From: Bdellovibrionaceae bacterium UBA6776
Lineage (GTDB): Bacteria; Bdellovibrionota; Bdellovibrionia; Bdellovibrionales; UBA1609
Assembly (NCBI GenBank): GCA_002453155.1
Contig: DKGG01000038.1
Coordinates: 1-25,631, forward strand
Reading direction: 5' to 3'
DNA: 25,631 nucleotides
Below the pieces are notes generated by a model. The model worked only from the letters and a program-made list of their open reading frames with translations, made no database searches and had not been told where the DNA came from. A program made the position numbers and the translations under genes. Of this stretch, positions 14,246 to 21,752 are shown piece by piece; the stretch's first letter is position 1; each line of letters starts with the position of its first letter.

Positions 14246-15709
14246 TCAGTTGTAAGAGATTCTGAGCTTGGCGCCTTTGCTTAAATCCACACTGGCATCG
14301 TTGATGACTAAGTTTGAGCCGGCAGCACTGAAGGCAACGGTTCTAAAGCGTGAGCCTTCTTGAATCTCAACCCTCACGATCTTTAGACCGGCAATTTGCT
14401 GAACCGTAAAGAACTGTGTAAGGTCTACGCGGTTTTGGCTGGTGGAGTACTCGAAGTTGATAACGTCGGATACAAACTTGGAGTAGTTGGGGTCATGGAT
14501 AGAATAAGATCTTCGAGCGGCTTCAAACGCCATGATTTCTCCAAGTTCGATGTGCGCAGATCCCACTTCTTGGTCGTCGTTCAATTTGTCGTTGGGTCCC
14601 AGTACTGTGAATGAACCAAAGAACATGTTTGTCTTTGGGATCACTTTATAGAATTGGTTCAACTGATCTTTAAATGAAGAGGAAGGCTCTGATTGGTTGT
14701 TTGCACCCGTAGATGTGAAGAAGTATTCGTATTTAGAATCTGTGATGCGAGTGGAATTTAGAGTTCCTGGGCGACAGTCGGTGTAGGTGTTTGGCAAAGC
14801 CCGAAAAGCTGGACTGGAAAGCCTTTGATCAATCATTTCTTTGGTGAGCTGATCGCAGGAGCTCACACCGAAGTTGATGCGAGTGGAAGCCCATTGAAAG
14901 GTTCCTCCTTCGAGCCTTTGCTGGTGCTGCACGGGAATGGTGACCATTTGTCTGGGCGGAGCGGCTTCTCGTTTGTAACCAGAGGACTTCAAGCACCCAA
15001 GGTTTTTGGGGGACCCCATGTTCTCGTCGGAGATGACCAGAATGACATGTCTTTTGTCTGCAGACATTTGCTCGACCATTTTATTGTGGAGATATCCAAG
15101 CAGCTCACAAGCATAGGAGGGCGTGGTGTCGTAGCCTGGAGCTTTGTTTCTAATGCTATTGAGATGGCTTTGAATCGTGGACAGAAATTGGCTCTTGTCT
15201 CCATTGGAATCCAATTGGGCAAGGGGGCGTCCGTCTATGAGTTCGGAGATGGTCCACCCATCCGAAGTGGACCGGGTTCTTCGGGTCATCAAGTGGTAGG
15301 GAGAGTTGCGATCAATGGTAAAAGCGGAGAGTATAAATTTTTTCCCAGCGAGACTGGATACCAGATCATTCACTCCACTGAGGATTCTTGAAATGTTATC
15401 TACATTGGAATAAGAGTCATCAATGATCAGTGCGATGTCTAGATCGCCTTCTTTTTTGGAGACCGGTGAGACATCAATGTCTTTTTGATAAACGGGAGCA
15501 ATGGATTCTGGAGGTGAAATCCCTGGGGTGCTGACCACGGGAAGCAAGGGATCGTTGGTCTCATCAACCTCGTTTGAAAGACTTTTTGAGTCTTGCTCTA
15601 TGGGAGCCTGTTCGAAATTGACTCCAGAGCAGTTTTGAAAGCCCATCAAGGTGAGAAGCGTGACTCCAATTGGAGCAATAATTTTAAGTTTTTGACTCAG
15701 ACCTTTCAT
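14246..15709 (-). CDS. vWA-domain lipoprotein, paralogue A
   Basis: A 487-residue exported protein. The signal peptide ends LMGFQNC-SG with probable lipidated Cys27. The lipobox is non-canonical at -1 to -3 but of a kind I associate with this group. A Pro/Ser-rich linker (40-80) leads to a von Willebrand A-like domain starting DLDIALIIDDSYSNVDNIS, whose D97-x-S99-x-S101 is a metal-ion-dependent adhesion motif. KRHVILVISDENMGSP supplies the later vWA strand with Asp. Several Cys in the domain suggest disulfides. The C-terminal quarter is beta-rich and ends KLRISYN. The start has a GGGAG ribosome binding site. It is paralogous along its whole length to the next gene upstream and has a matching promoter region. 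Cell-surface adhesion is plausible but unproven. Confidence 0.8.
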   Translation of the reverse strand: MKGLSQKLKIIAPIGVTLLTLMGFQNCSGVNFEQAPIEQDSKSLSNEVDETNDPLLPVVSTPGISPPESIAPVYQKDIDVSPVSKKEGDLDIALIIDDSYSNVDNISRILSGVNDLVSSLAGKKFILSAFTIDRNSPYHLMTRRTRSTSDGWTISELIDGRPLAQLDSNGDKSQFLSTIQSHLNSIRNKAPGYDTTPSYACELLGYLHNKMVEQMSADKRHVILVISDENMGSPKNLGCLKSSGYKREAAPPRQMVTIPVQHQQRLEGGTFQWASTRINFGVSSCDQLTKEMIDQRLSSPAFRALPNTYTDCRPGTLNSTRITDSKYEYFFTSTGANNQSEPSSSFKDQLNQFYKVIPKTNMFFGSFTVLGPNDKLNDDQEVGSAHIELGEIMAFEAARRSYSIHDPNYSKFVSDVINFEYSTSQNRVDLTQFFTVQQIAGLKIVRVEIQEGSRFRTVAFSAAGSNLVINDASVDLSKGAKLRISYN

Positions 15710-15743
15710 AAAACTCCCAACAATTCAGTGACCGCTTTTTATA

Positions 15744-15772
15744 CAATCGGACTTAAGTCTGCCACCATTTAG
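15744..15772 (-). promoter_or_regulatory. Sigma-28-like promoter of lipoprotein A
   Basis: On the minus strand CTAAAT (15767-15772), 15 bases, then TCCGATTG (15744-15751), close to the sigma-28 (FliA) pattern TAAA-N14-16-GCCGATAA. The start would fall about 28 bases before the ATG, leaving room for the GGGAG site. The same two boxes at the same spacing precede paralogue B. Confidence 0.5.
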
Positions 15773-15816
15773 TCATTTGAAGAAAAAATTCGATTCTTCG
15801 TTATGTCAGCTTTAAA

Positions 15817-15847
15817 TGAGAGCTGAAGTGGCTTGTTTTGAGACATG
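15817..15847. repeat. 31-bp block shared by both lipoprotein upstream regions (copy 1)
   Basis: Identical to 17584-17614. It lies about 45 bases upstream of the sigma-28-like -35 box, within a longer diverged duplication (about 15741-15880 against 17508-17647). The block contains AGCTGAAGTGGCTTG and TTTTGAGACATG. Confidence 0.85.
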
Positions 15848-15898
15848 CAAAACTTTTTTACGAATGGGAGTTTTCTCAAGTAAAGGCGAAGCAAAATG

Positions 15899-15939
15899 AA
15901 AAACCCCTTTTCCAGCAAAAATCTGCTGGAAAAGGGGTT
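15899..15939 (-). terminator. Strong rho-independent terminator of lipoprotein B
   Basis: A perfect 16-bp stem (15902-15917 with 15924-15939) around a 6-base loop, starting 16 bases after the stop at 15955. On the minus strand it is followed by TTTTTC. It separates the two paralogues into independent transcription units. Confidence 0.9.
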
Positions 15940-15954
15940 GTGAATTGATTTTAT

Positions 15955-17475
15955 TTAGTTGGTGTAGGAGATCCTCAGGCTGGCCCCTTTTGTAAGGTCC
16001 ACGGTGCTGTCGTTGATGACCACAGTCGCTCCAGAGATGCTGAAAGCCACTTTTCGGTGCCCAGAATTCTCTTGAATCTCAATTTCCACAATTTTCATGC
16101 TCTGAATTTGCGAGACTGAGAAAAACTTTGAGAGATCAAACTGGTTCTTGTTGGTGGCGTGTTCAAAGTCAATGACGTCCGAGACAAACTTGGAGTAGCT
16201 CGGATCATGGATGGAGTAAGATCTTCTTGCGGGTTCAAAGGCTATGAGTTCACTCAGTTCGATGTGTCCAGTGCCAACTTCTTGGTCCTGGTTGGTGATG
16301 TCACCTGTTCCTTGAACAATAAAAGATCCAAAGAACATGTTTGTTTTGGGAATGATTTTGTAAAACTCATTCAATTGATCCGAAAATCGTACGGAGGAGC
16401 CAAAGAAGTAAGTCTGGCTGGATTGGACGGCTCTGTAAGAATTGTAGGAGTAAGTCTGGCACCCCGAATAGGTCTGAGCAACGGCTCTATAGTAGGTTGA
16501 CGAAAGGCTTTGATCAATTCTTGCCTTTGTAAGCTCTGAGCAACTGTTGAGTGCAAAGTTGAGTGAAGAGGATCTCCATTCCGATCCTCCCCCTTCAAGA
16601 TTGTAAAGGCGCTCCACGGGGACTCGAACTCGGTTTTGTGAGTAAAGTTCTCTTTTGTATTTATAGGTCTTATAGCAACCCGTGTATTTGGGGGAGTTCA
16701 TGTTTTCATCAGAGATGACCAGAATGACATGCCTCTTGTCCGTAGACATTTGCTCCACCATTTTCTTATGCAAATAAGCCAACAGTTCGCAGGTGTAGTT
16801 GGGGGTGGTGTCATAAGAGGGGCTTCTGCTTTTTATTGAATCTAAGTGAGTCTGAATTTTTTGAAGAAACTGTGCGCTGTTGCCCCCATTTGCAAGTTGT
16901 GCAAGGGGAGTCCCATCCAAGTACTCTGTGATTACAAAATCATCTAGAAGAGTGCGGCTCTGTCTCTTCATCATCTTGTTGATATGATTATCCATGGTAA
17001 ATGCTGAAATCTGATACTTTTTTCCTTGGAGTTTACTTAACAGATCGTTGATGCCATTGAGCATTCGAGAGATGTTGTCCACATTGGAGTAGGAGTCATC
17101 AATGATCAATGCAATGTCGAGATCGCCATCCTTTTTGGAGACGGGGTTGATTGCAATGGACTTTTGAAAAATTTCAGGTTTTTCCTCTTCCTTAGGAGGG
17201 GGAATTGGCACAGGGGTCGAAGATGTGGGCTCATCGTCTTTGGGCGCAGGAGCTTCCGGCAAGATGGGACTGAGAACATCCAGTTCATTTTGCGGCAATT
17301 CTTCGGTTGGATCCGGATCCTCTGATCCTTGAGGCTGGTTGGTCGAACTTTGAGAAACCTGCTCTATGGGGGCCTGTTCAAAGTTGACCCCAGAGCAGTT
17401 TTGAAACGCCACAACCACGAGCAGCGAAGCTCCCAAAGGCAATAGGAATTTTGTTTTTTTCTTAAGACCCTTCAT
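15955..17475 (-). CDS. vWA-domain lipoprotein, paralogue B
   Basis: A 506-residue paralogue of the preceding lipoprotein. The signal peptide ends VVVAFQNC-SG with Cys27, and the first mature residues (CSGVNFEQAPIEQ) are identical to paralogue A. The linker is longer and Pro/Glu-rich (residues 48-103). The vWA-like domain opens with D126-x-S128-x-S130 and has KRHVILVISDENMNSP. Its middle is Tyr/Ser-rich (YYRAVAQTYSGCQTYSYNSY) and differs most from A, whereas the C-terminal 130 residues are very similar. A GGGGGA ribosome binding site precedes the ATG. It has its own sigma-28-like promoter and terminator. The pair probably arose by tandem duplication of gene plus control region, and the central divergence suggests different binding partners. 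Confidence 0.8.
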   Translation of the reverse strand: MKGLKKKTKFLLPLGASLLVVVAFQNCSGVNFEQAPIEQVSQSSTNQPQGSEDPDPTEELPQNELDVLSPILPEAPAPKDDEPTSSTPVPIPPPKEEEKPEIFQKSIAINPVSKKDGDLDIALIIDDSYSNVDNISRMLNGINDLLSKLQGKKYQISAFTMDNHINKMMKRQSRTLLDDFVITEYLDGTPLAQLANGGNSAQFLQKIQTHLDSIKSRSPSYDTTPNYTCELLAYLHKKMVEQMSTDKRHVILVISDENMNSPKYTGCYKTYKYKRELYSQNRVRVPVERLYNLEGGGSEWRSSSLNFALNSCSELTKARIDQSLSSTYYRAVAQTYSGCQTYSYNSYRAVQSSQTYFFGSSVRFSDQLNEFYKIIPKTNMFFGSFIVQGTGDITNQDQEVGTGHIELSELIAFEPARRSYSIHDPSYSKFVSDVIDFEHATNKNQFDLSKFFSVSQIQSMKIVEIEIQENSGHRKVAFSISGATVVINDSTVDLTKGASLRISYTN

Positions 17476-17510
17476 ACATCCCCCAAAAGCATTGTTTAAC
17501 TCTTGATGAT

Positions 17511-17539
17511 CAATCGGACTTAGGTCTGTCAGAATTTAG
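17511..17539 (-). promoter_or_regulatory. Sigma-28-like promoter of lipoprotein B
   Basis: CTAAAT (17534-17539), 15 bases, TCCGATTG (17511-17518) on the minus strand, about 35 bases before the ATG. Boxes and spacing are identical to those of paralogue A, while the spacer differs at several bases. Confidence 0.5.
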
Positions 17540-17583
17540 TCACTTGAGAAAAAATTTGAATTCTTTGTCGCCTGGGCTTTATG

Positions 17584-17614
17584 TGAGAGCTGAAGTGGCT
17601 TGTTTTGAGACATG
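17584..17614. repeat. 31-bp block shared by both lipoprotein upstream regions (copy 2)
   Basis: Identical to 15817-15847 and placed at the same distance from its gene's promoter. The flanking sequence matches less well, so this block is the best conserved part of the duplicated control region. Confidence 0.85.
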
Positions 17615-17676
17615 TAAAACTTCTTTTCGAATTGGAAGTCGCATTTAAATATTCAGTGAGTCACCCAAAAATCGGG

Positions 17677-18492
17677 CTAAACCGAAATCTCAAAGTCTCT
17701 TAAGACCTCATTTAAAGACGTCTTTTGATCGGTTTTCTCCGAGCGTTTGCCAATGATCAATGCACAGGGAACAAATGCTTCACCAGCAGGGAATTCTTTG
17801 CGCTGACTTCCGGGAATCACCACAGAGCGGGGAGGAACTTCACCCTTTAAGGTAACTGGCTCAGATCCCGTCATATCCACAATCTTTGTGCTTTTGGTTA
17901 AAGTCACGCCAGCTCCAAGGACGGCGCCTTCGCCAACCTTCACGCCTTCGACAACGATGCAGCGGCTTCCAATAAAAGCATAGTCTTCGATCACCACCGG
18001 CTGTGCTTGAGCAGGTTCCAACACGCCACCAATCCCCACACCTCCTGAAAGGTGAACGTTTTTTCCGATCTGCGCGCAGGATCCCACCGTGGCCCAGGTG
18101 TCCACCATGGACCCTTCGTCCACATAGGCTCCGATGTTCACGTAAGACGGCATCAATACAGCGCCAGGGGCCACGTAAGCCCCATGGCGAACAAAGGCCG
18201 GTGGAACGCTGCGAACTTTTTGGGTGTCCGTAAAAGACTTTACTGGAATTTTATCCCACCAAGAAAAGGGTCCCGCTTGAAAGGTGGTCATTTTTTGCGT
18301 TTTGAAATAGAGCAAAATCGCCTTCTTCACCCAAGCATGTGTGACCCACGCGCCCTCGTGTTTAGAGGCCACGCGAATTTCTCCGCGGTCCAATTGGTTG
18401 ATCACTTTGGAAATGATCTGAATCTCTTCATCTGTAAATTGAGGTTTCTCACTCAACTCTAAAATTTTATTTTTAAATTCTTCTGCACTCAT
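17677..18492 (-). CDS. dapD: Tetrahydrodipicolinate N-succinyltransferase
   Basis: A 271-residue enzyme of the succinylase branch of lysine/meso-diaminopimelate synthesis, transferring succinyl from succinyl-CoA to tetrahydrodipicolinate. The N-terminal helical domain (1-95) includes LDRGEIRVA. The middle is a left-handed beta-helix of hexapeptide repeats (PPAFVRHGAYVAPGAVLMPSYVNIGAYVDEGSMVDTWATVGSCAQIG, then HLSGGVGIGGVLEP and FIGSRCIVVEGVKVGEGAVLGAGV), all characteristic of DapD. Length is normal (E. coli 274). Its ATG overlaps the stop of the upstream mpaA-like gene (ATGA), so DAP synthesis and murein-peptide breakdown are coupled. Confidence 0.96.
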   Translation of the reverse strand: MSAEEFKNKILELSEKPQFTDEEIQIISKVINQLDRGEIRVASKHEGAWVTHAWVKKAILLYFKTQKMTTFQAGPFSWWDKIPVKSFTDTQKVRSVPPAFVRHGAYVAPGAVLMPSYVNIGAYVDEGSMVDTWATVGSCAQIGKNVHLSGGVGIGGVLEPAQAQPVVIEDYAFIGSRCIVVEGVKVGEGAVLGAGVTLTKSTKIVDMTGSEPVTLKGEVPPRSVVIPGSQRKEFPAGEAFVPCALIIGKRSEKTDQKTSLNEVLRDFEISV

Positions 18493-19157
18493 AAAGATTT
18501 CTGCCTTGTTTGTTCGCTGACTTTCAATGCTTCTTGGACGGCGGGGACGTGAATGTTTAAAACGTTGTGAATGTTCAGGCCCCGTTCGATTTCGTAAGTG
18601 AGTGTGGGAACATCTCTTTCAAGTCCACAGTAAGTGCCCAAACATCCGGGAGTGGGATATCCAATGGAGTCTTTGATTTCATAATTGGTGCGATCCCGAA
18701 TGGCTTGCGCTTCGGGTTGACAGTTTCCATTGGTATTTAAGACCGGCTTCCAAGAATGAAGACTGATGATCAGAGAAGGTTTTTCTTTTTCAAGCCATGT
18801 CACAAGAGCTTTTGTTTCCGGCTCACTGTTGGCTTCGGGTCCGGGATTGTAACGAGGTTCTGCGACATCTTGGGACCAATCATTGGTGGGCATGTTACGG
18901 TTAAGGTCCACACCATTCAAATTCAAGCGTTCTTTATTGAGCACGCCGTCCACGTTGAATTGAGGAACAACGGTGACGCGAAGCTTGAAAGGAAAAGATT
19001 CCTTCCAAACACCGATCAATCCTAGGGCGGCCCAAACACCTTCGGGCTCATCCCCATGAACCCCACCAAGAATTAAAATTTTCGCCCCTTCACGTCCAAA
19101 CTGGTGTGCAATAAGGGGGAGACCTGATACAGATTTGCCAATGACTGAGGTTTTCAC
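18489..19157 (-). CDS. mpaA: MpaA-like murein peptide amidase (M14 zinc peptidase)
   Basis: A 222-residue M14 zinc carboxypeptidase. The zinc ligands are H34 and E37 in GGVHGDEPEG and the His in SLHSW. The catalytic Glu is in YEIERG. DLNRNMP supplies the conserved Asn-Arg substrate contact. MpaA (E. coli, about 240 residues) cleaves the gamma-D-Glu-DAP bond of murein tripeptide, releasing DAP. The neighbouring dapD fits this. I chose GTG 19157, which starts the homologous region, though GGAG sits only one base before it. TTG 19193 is the alternative. The frame is open to 19466, but that part runs antisense to the DUF502 gene. No signal peptide is visible with the GTG start, so the enzyme is probably cytosolic. 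Confidence 0.8.
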   Translation of the reverse strand: MKTSVIGKSVSGLPLIAHQFGREGAKILILGGVHGDEPEGVWAALGLIGVWKESFPFKLRVTVVPQFNVDGVLNKERLNLNGVDLNRNMPTNDWSQDVAEPRYNPGPEANSEPETKALVTWLEKEKPSLIISLHSWKPVLNTNGNCQPEAQAIRDRTNYEIKDSIGYPTPGCLGTYCGLERDVPTLTYEIERGLNIHNVLNIHVPAVQEALKVSEQTRQKSL

Positions 19158-19226
19158 TCTCCCATGACACTCTAGATGTGTTATGAACGTCAAGAACTGA
19201 AAGCTTTTTTTAGAGAGTGAGGAATT

Positions 19227-19853
19227 ATGAAGCACATCACAAGAACCTTTCTGAAAGGCCTTTTTACGCTTCTTCCCCTGGTGCTTTCCGTCTACGTGGT
19301 CTTTTGGCTTTTGGGGTGGGTGGAGTCTTTTTCGCGTTCCACATTTTTGGCGTTCTGGCCGGACTTTCTTTACATCCCGGGCATGGGCGTTTTGGTGGTC
19401 TTTTTTGTGATTTATATTTTCGGAACGGTGGTGGACAAACCGGTGACTCGGTGGGCAGTCGCTCACTTGGAAGATGCCTTAAGCAGTGTGCCGCTCTTAA
19501 AGTCTGTGTATGTGTCGATCAAAGATTTTACGGGTTTTCTCTCCCCGGGGGGGAAGGAAAAGGCTGACAGAGTGGTTTGCATTCGCTTTCCTGGGAGCGA
19601 GGCAGAACTGATTGGTCTTGTCACTCGAGATGATTTGGTGGGCCTGGCGGAAGGAATTGCAAAAGAAGGTCGCATGGCCGTTTACCTTCCCATGAGCTAT
19701 CAAATTGGCGGCTACACCATCTTTGTTCCTAAAGCTTGGGTGCATCCGGTGAAGATGGGTGTGGAAGAGGGAATGAGAAACGTATTGACGGCTTGGCTTC
19801 CTGGAGCCGCTGAAAGCTTAAAAAGTCAAACCTCTCAAGAAAGACCTTCTTAG
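19227..19853 (+). CDS. DUF502 family membrane protein
   Basis: A 208-residue inner-membrane protein of the DUF502 family. Two membrane helices lie at about 10-30 and 48-72 (YIPGMGVLVVFFVIYIFGTV). They are followed by the conserved soluble domain with VPLLKSVYVSIKDFTGFL, VVCIRFPG, GLVTRDD, and VYLPMSYQIGGYTIFVP, the best family marker. The function is not established. Ribosome binding site GAGG precedes the ATG. It diverges from mpaA across about 70 bases and lies 55 bases before the aldehyde dehydrogenase, possibly cotranscribed with it. Confidence 0.85.
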   Translation: MKHITRTFLKGLFTLLPLVLSVYVVFWLLGWVESFSRSTFLAFWPDFLYIPGMGVLVVFFVIYIFGTVVDKPVTRWAVAHLEDALSSVPLLKSVYVSIKDFTGFLSPGGKEKADRVVCIRFPGSEAELIGLVTRDDLVGLAEGIAKEGRMAVYLPMSYQIGGYTIFVPKAWVHPVKMGVEEGMRNVLTAWLPGAAESLKSQTSQERPS

Positions 19854-19908
19854 TTTGAAAGCCTCAAACAAAATGCGCAACAAGCGCCGTCGCACAAGGA
19901 GGCCCATC

Positions 19909-21279
19909 ATGAGAGAAATTCAGTCCATCAATCCGTTTACAGAAGATGTGGTTTGGAGTCATGAACTGCTGTCTCCCGAGGATGCGGATCAAAAAGTAGA
20001 TCTGTCCTTTGAGGTTCAAAAGCCTTGGGCGCGATTGGAAGAATCGGACCGATTGGGTTGCATTCAAAATCTTGGAAATTTGTTGCTGGAAAAGAAATCG
20101 GAATTTGCAAGAGTGATCACTTTTGAAATGGGGAAGACCTTTGCGTCGGCACTCGCTGAAGTGGAAAAGTCCGCAAACATGTTTCTTTATTTGAGTGAGC
20201 ATTTTCCCAAGTGGAATTCTTATAACGAAATCGAAATGCCTTCCGGAAAGCACCGAGTGACCTTTCAACCCTTAGGGGTGACTCTTGGGATCATGCCCTG
20301 GAATTTCCCTCTTTGGCAGGCGGCGCGTTTTGCCGCCCCAAGTTTGGCTCTAGGAAATTCAGTATTGCTAAAACCAGCATCCAATGTTTTTCAATCGTCC
20401 AAATTATTTGAGGAACTGGCTTTAGAGGCCGGGATTCCTGAAGGAGTGTATCAGCATTTGTCTTTGGACTCTCGCCATATGGACCATGTGATTCAAAACC
20501 AAAAACTTGCGGGAGTTTCCCTGACGGGAAGTGCAAGTGCAGGTAAAAAAGTTGGCGAAATCGCCGGCGCCCAAATGAAGAAAATGGTTTTTGAATTGGG
20601 CGGCAGTGATCCTTACATCATTATGGAGGATGCGGATTTAGATTTGGCTGCAAGCAAATGTGCGGAATCCAGGCTGCTGAATTCCGGGCAAAGTTGCATT
20701 TGTGCCAAAAGATTTATTGTGCACGAGAAAGTGAAGGAAGAATTCTTAGAGCTCTTTGTGAAAGAAATGAAACATAAAACTTTTGGAGATCCCATGGAGG
20801 AAAGTACAGGCATGGGACCCATGGCTCGAAAGGATTTGCGCTTGGATCTTCACGATCAAGTGAAGCGCGCTGTAAAGGCGGGCGGAGAGATCCTGACGGG
20901 CGGAAGCATTCCTGATCGGCACGGATATTTTTATCCACCCACAGTTCTTGTGGATGTAGATCCGCAAAGCTCCATCTACCAGCAAGAATTTTTTGGCCCC
21001 GTGGCCTTGGTGAACTCCTACTCCAATGAAGATGAGGCCTTTGAATTGGCCAACAGCACTCCGTTTGGTTTGGGGTCGGGAATTTTTTCTCACGACCGTG
21101 AGCGTGCAGGACATCTGGCTGAAACGCGCATTCACTCCGGCATGTCAGTAATCAATGATTACTTGCGATCCGATGTGCGTCTTCCCTTTGGTGGAGTCAA
21201 GGATTCGGGCTTCGGTCGCGAGTTGTCGCCCTTTGGCATTCACGAATTCGCCAATGTGAAAACAGTCTCTATTTACTGA
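19909..21279 (+). CDS. NAD(P)-dependent aldehyde dehydrogenase (succinate-semialdehyde type)
   Basis: A 456-residue aldehyde dehydrogenase. Signatures in order: NPFTEDVV at the start, GIMPWNFPLWQAARFAAPSLALGN cofactor-binding block, LLKPASN, LTGSASAGKKVG, the general base E229 in FELGGSDPYI, catalytic C263 in NSGQSCICAKR (34 residues after the Glu, as usual), EFFGPVA, and PFGGVKDSGFGREL. The P-x-G-V-x-L-G-x-x-P-W-N-F pattern and compact length resemble GabD/YneI-type succinate-semialdehyde dehydrogenases, but substrate cannot be fixed from sequence. The start at 19909 has an AGGAGG ribosome binding site. An in-frame upstream stretch of 18 codons to 19855 is Arg/Lys-rich and was rejected. Confidence 0.9.
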   Translation: MREIQSINPFTEDVVWSHELLSPEDADQKVDLSFEVQKPWARLEESDRLGCIQNLGNLLLEKKSEFARVITFEMGKTFASALAEVEKSANMFLYLSEHFPKWNSYNEIEMPSGKHRVTFQPLGVTLGIMPWNFPLWQAARFAAPSLALGNSVLLKPASNVFQSSKLFEELALEAGIPEGVYQHLSLDSRHMDHVIQNQKLAGVSLTGSASAGKKVGEIAGAQMKKMVFELGGSDPYIIMEDADLDLAASKCAESRLLNSGQSCICAKRFIVHEKVKEEFLELFVKEMKHKTFGDPMEESTGMGPMARKDLRLDLHDQVKRAVKAGGEILTGGSIPDRHGYFYPPTVLVDVDPQSSIYQQEFFGPVALVNSYSNEDEAFELANSTPFGLGSGIFSHDRERAGHLAETRIHSGMSVINDYLRSDVRLPFGGVKDSGFGRELSPFGIHEFANVKTVSIY

Positions 21280-21319
21280 TTTCGTGCACTGTCGGAAGTC
21301 GGCGAAGTGAGGCAAATGC

Positions 21320-21349
21320 TTGCGTGGAATCCCGTTGCACGGTTAGAAT
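21320..21349 (+). promoter_or_regulatory. Probable sigma-70 promoter of the small coiled-coil gene
   Basis: TTGCGT (21320-21325), 18 bases, then TAGAAT (21344-21349). Transcription would start about 25 bases before the ATG at 21383, which has an AAGGAG site. Confidence 0.5.
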
Positions 21350-21382
21350 TTTCGTAACGTTGCCTCAGCGAAGGAGATTTTT

Positions 21383-21739
21383 ATGAAATGGTTGCTGGCT
21401 CTGATTTTGATTTCTTCCGGAATTGTGTTCGCAACGAGCAAGGAATCCAAAGAAAAGCACGAAGTGCGTGCGGCGTTTTCAAATCTATTGGACTCGGTGG
21501 ATCAGTTTCAAAAAGCTCTTCTTGTGGAGCTTCGAGGAAATCCCAAAACCGGTGAAAAAGGAAAGGTGGATGAGGCCATGGAATCCTTAGAGCAAGCCAA
21601 AGCGCGGGTGAAAAAAGAGTTGAAAGAGTCTGAAAAGGAAATCAATCAACTTTCCAAAGAAAAGAAAAAGCAATTCCAAAAGAAGTTGGCCGAACTTCGC
21701 AAAAAAATTGGTGAATTGGAAGATTCCTTAGACGAATAG
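21383..21739 (+). CDS. Small secreted coiled-coil protein (hypothetical)
   Basis: A 118-residue protein with an AAGGAG ribosome binding site and a signal peptide (residues 1-18, cleavage near VFA-TS). The mature part is almost entirely Glu/Lys-rich helix: from about residue 50 to the end it shows heptad spacing of Leu/Ile/Val (ESLEQAKARVKKELKESEK, INQLSKEKKKQFQKKLAELRKKI), so a long coiled coil is likely. There is no Cys, so no lipid anchor. A periplasmic structural role is possible, but I do not recognise a family. It converges with murI, 13 bases apart. Confidence 0.7.
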   Translation: MKWLLALILISSGIVFATSKESKEKHEVRAAFSNLLDSVDQFQKALLVELRGNPKTGEKGKVDEAMESLEQAKARVKKELKESEKEINQLSKEKKKQFQKKLAELRKKIGELEDSLDE

Positions 21740-21752
21740 TCTTGAAGTTCTA

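Noticed and set aside
14825..15391. 188-codon plus-strand frame inside lipoprotein A
   Set aside because: It is a shadow of the vWA gene on the other strand. The minus-strand protein has a signal peptide, motifs and a full-length paralogue.
19158..19466. Upstream extension of the mpaA frame
   Set aside because: It covers the divergent DUF502 gene start and is His/Lys-rich low-quality sequence. Family similarity begins at the GTG at 19157.
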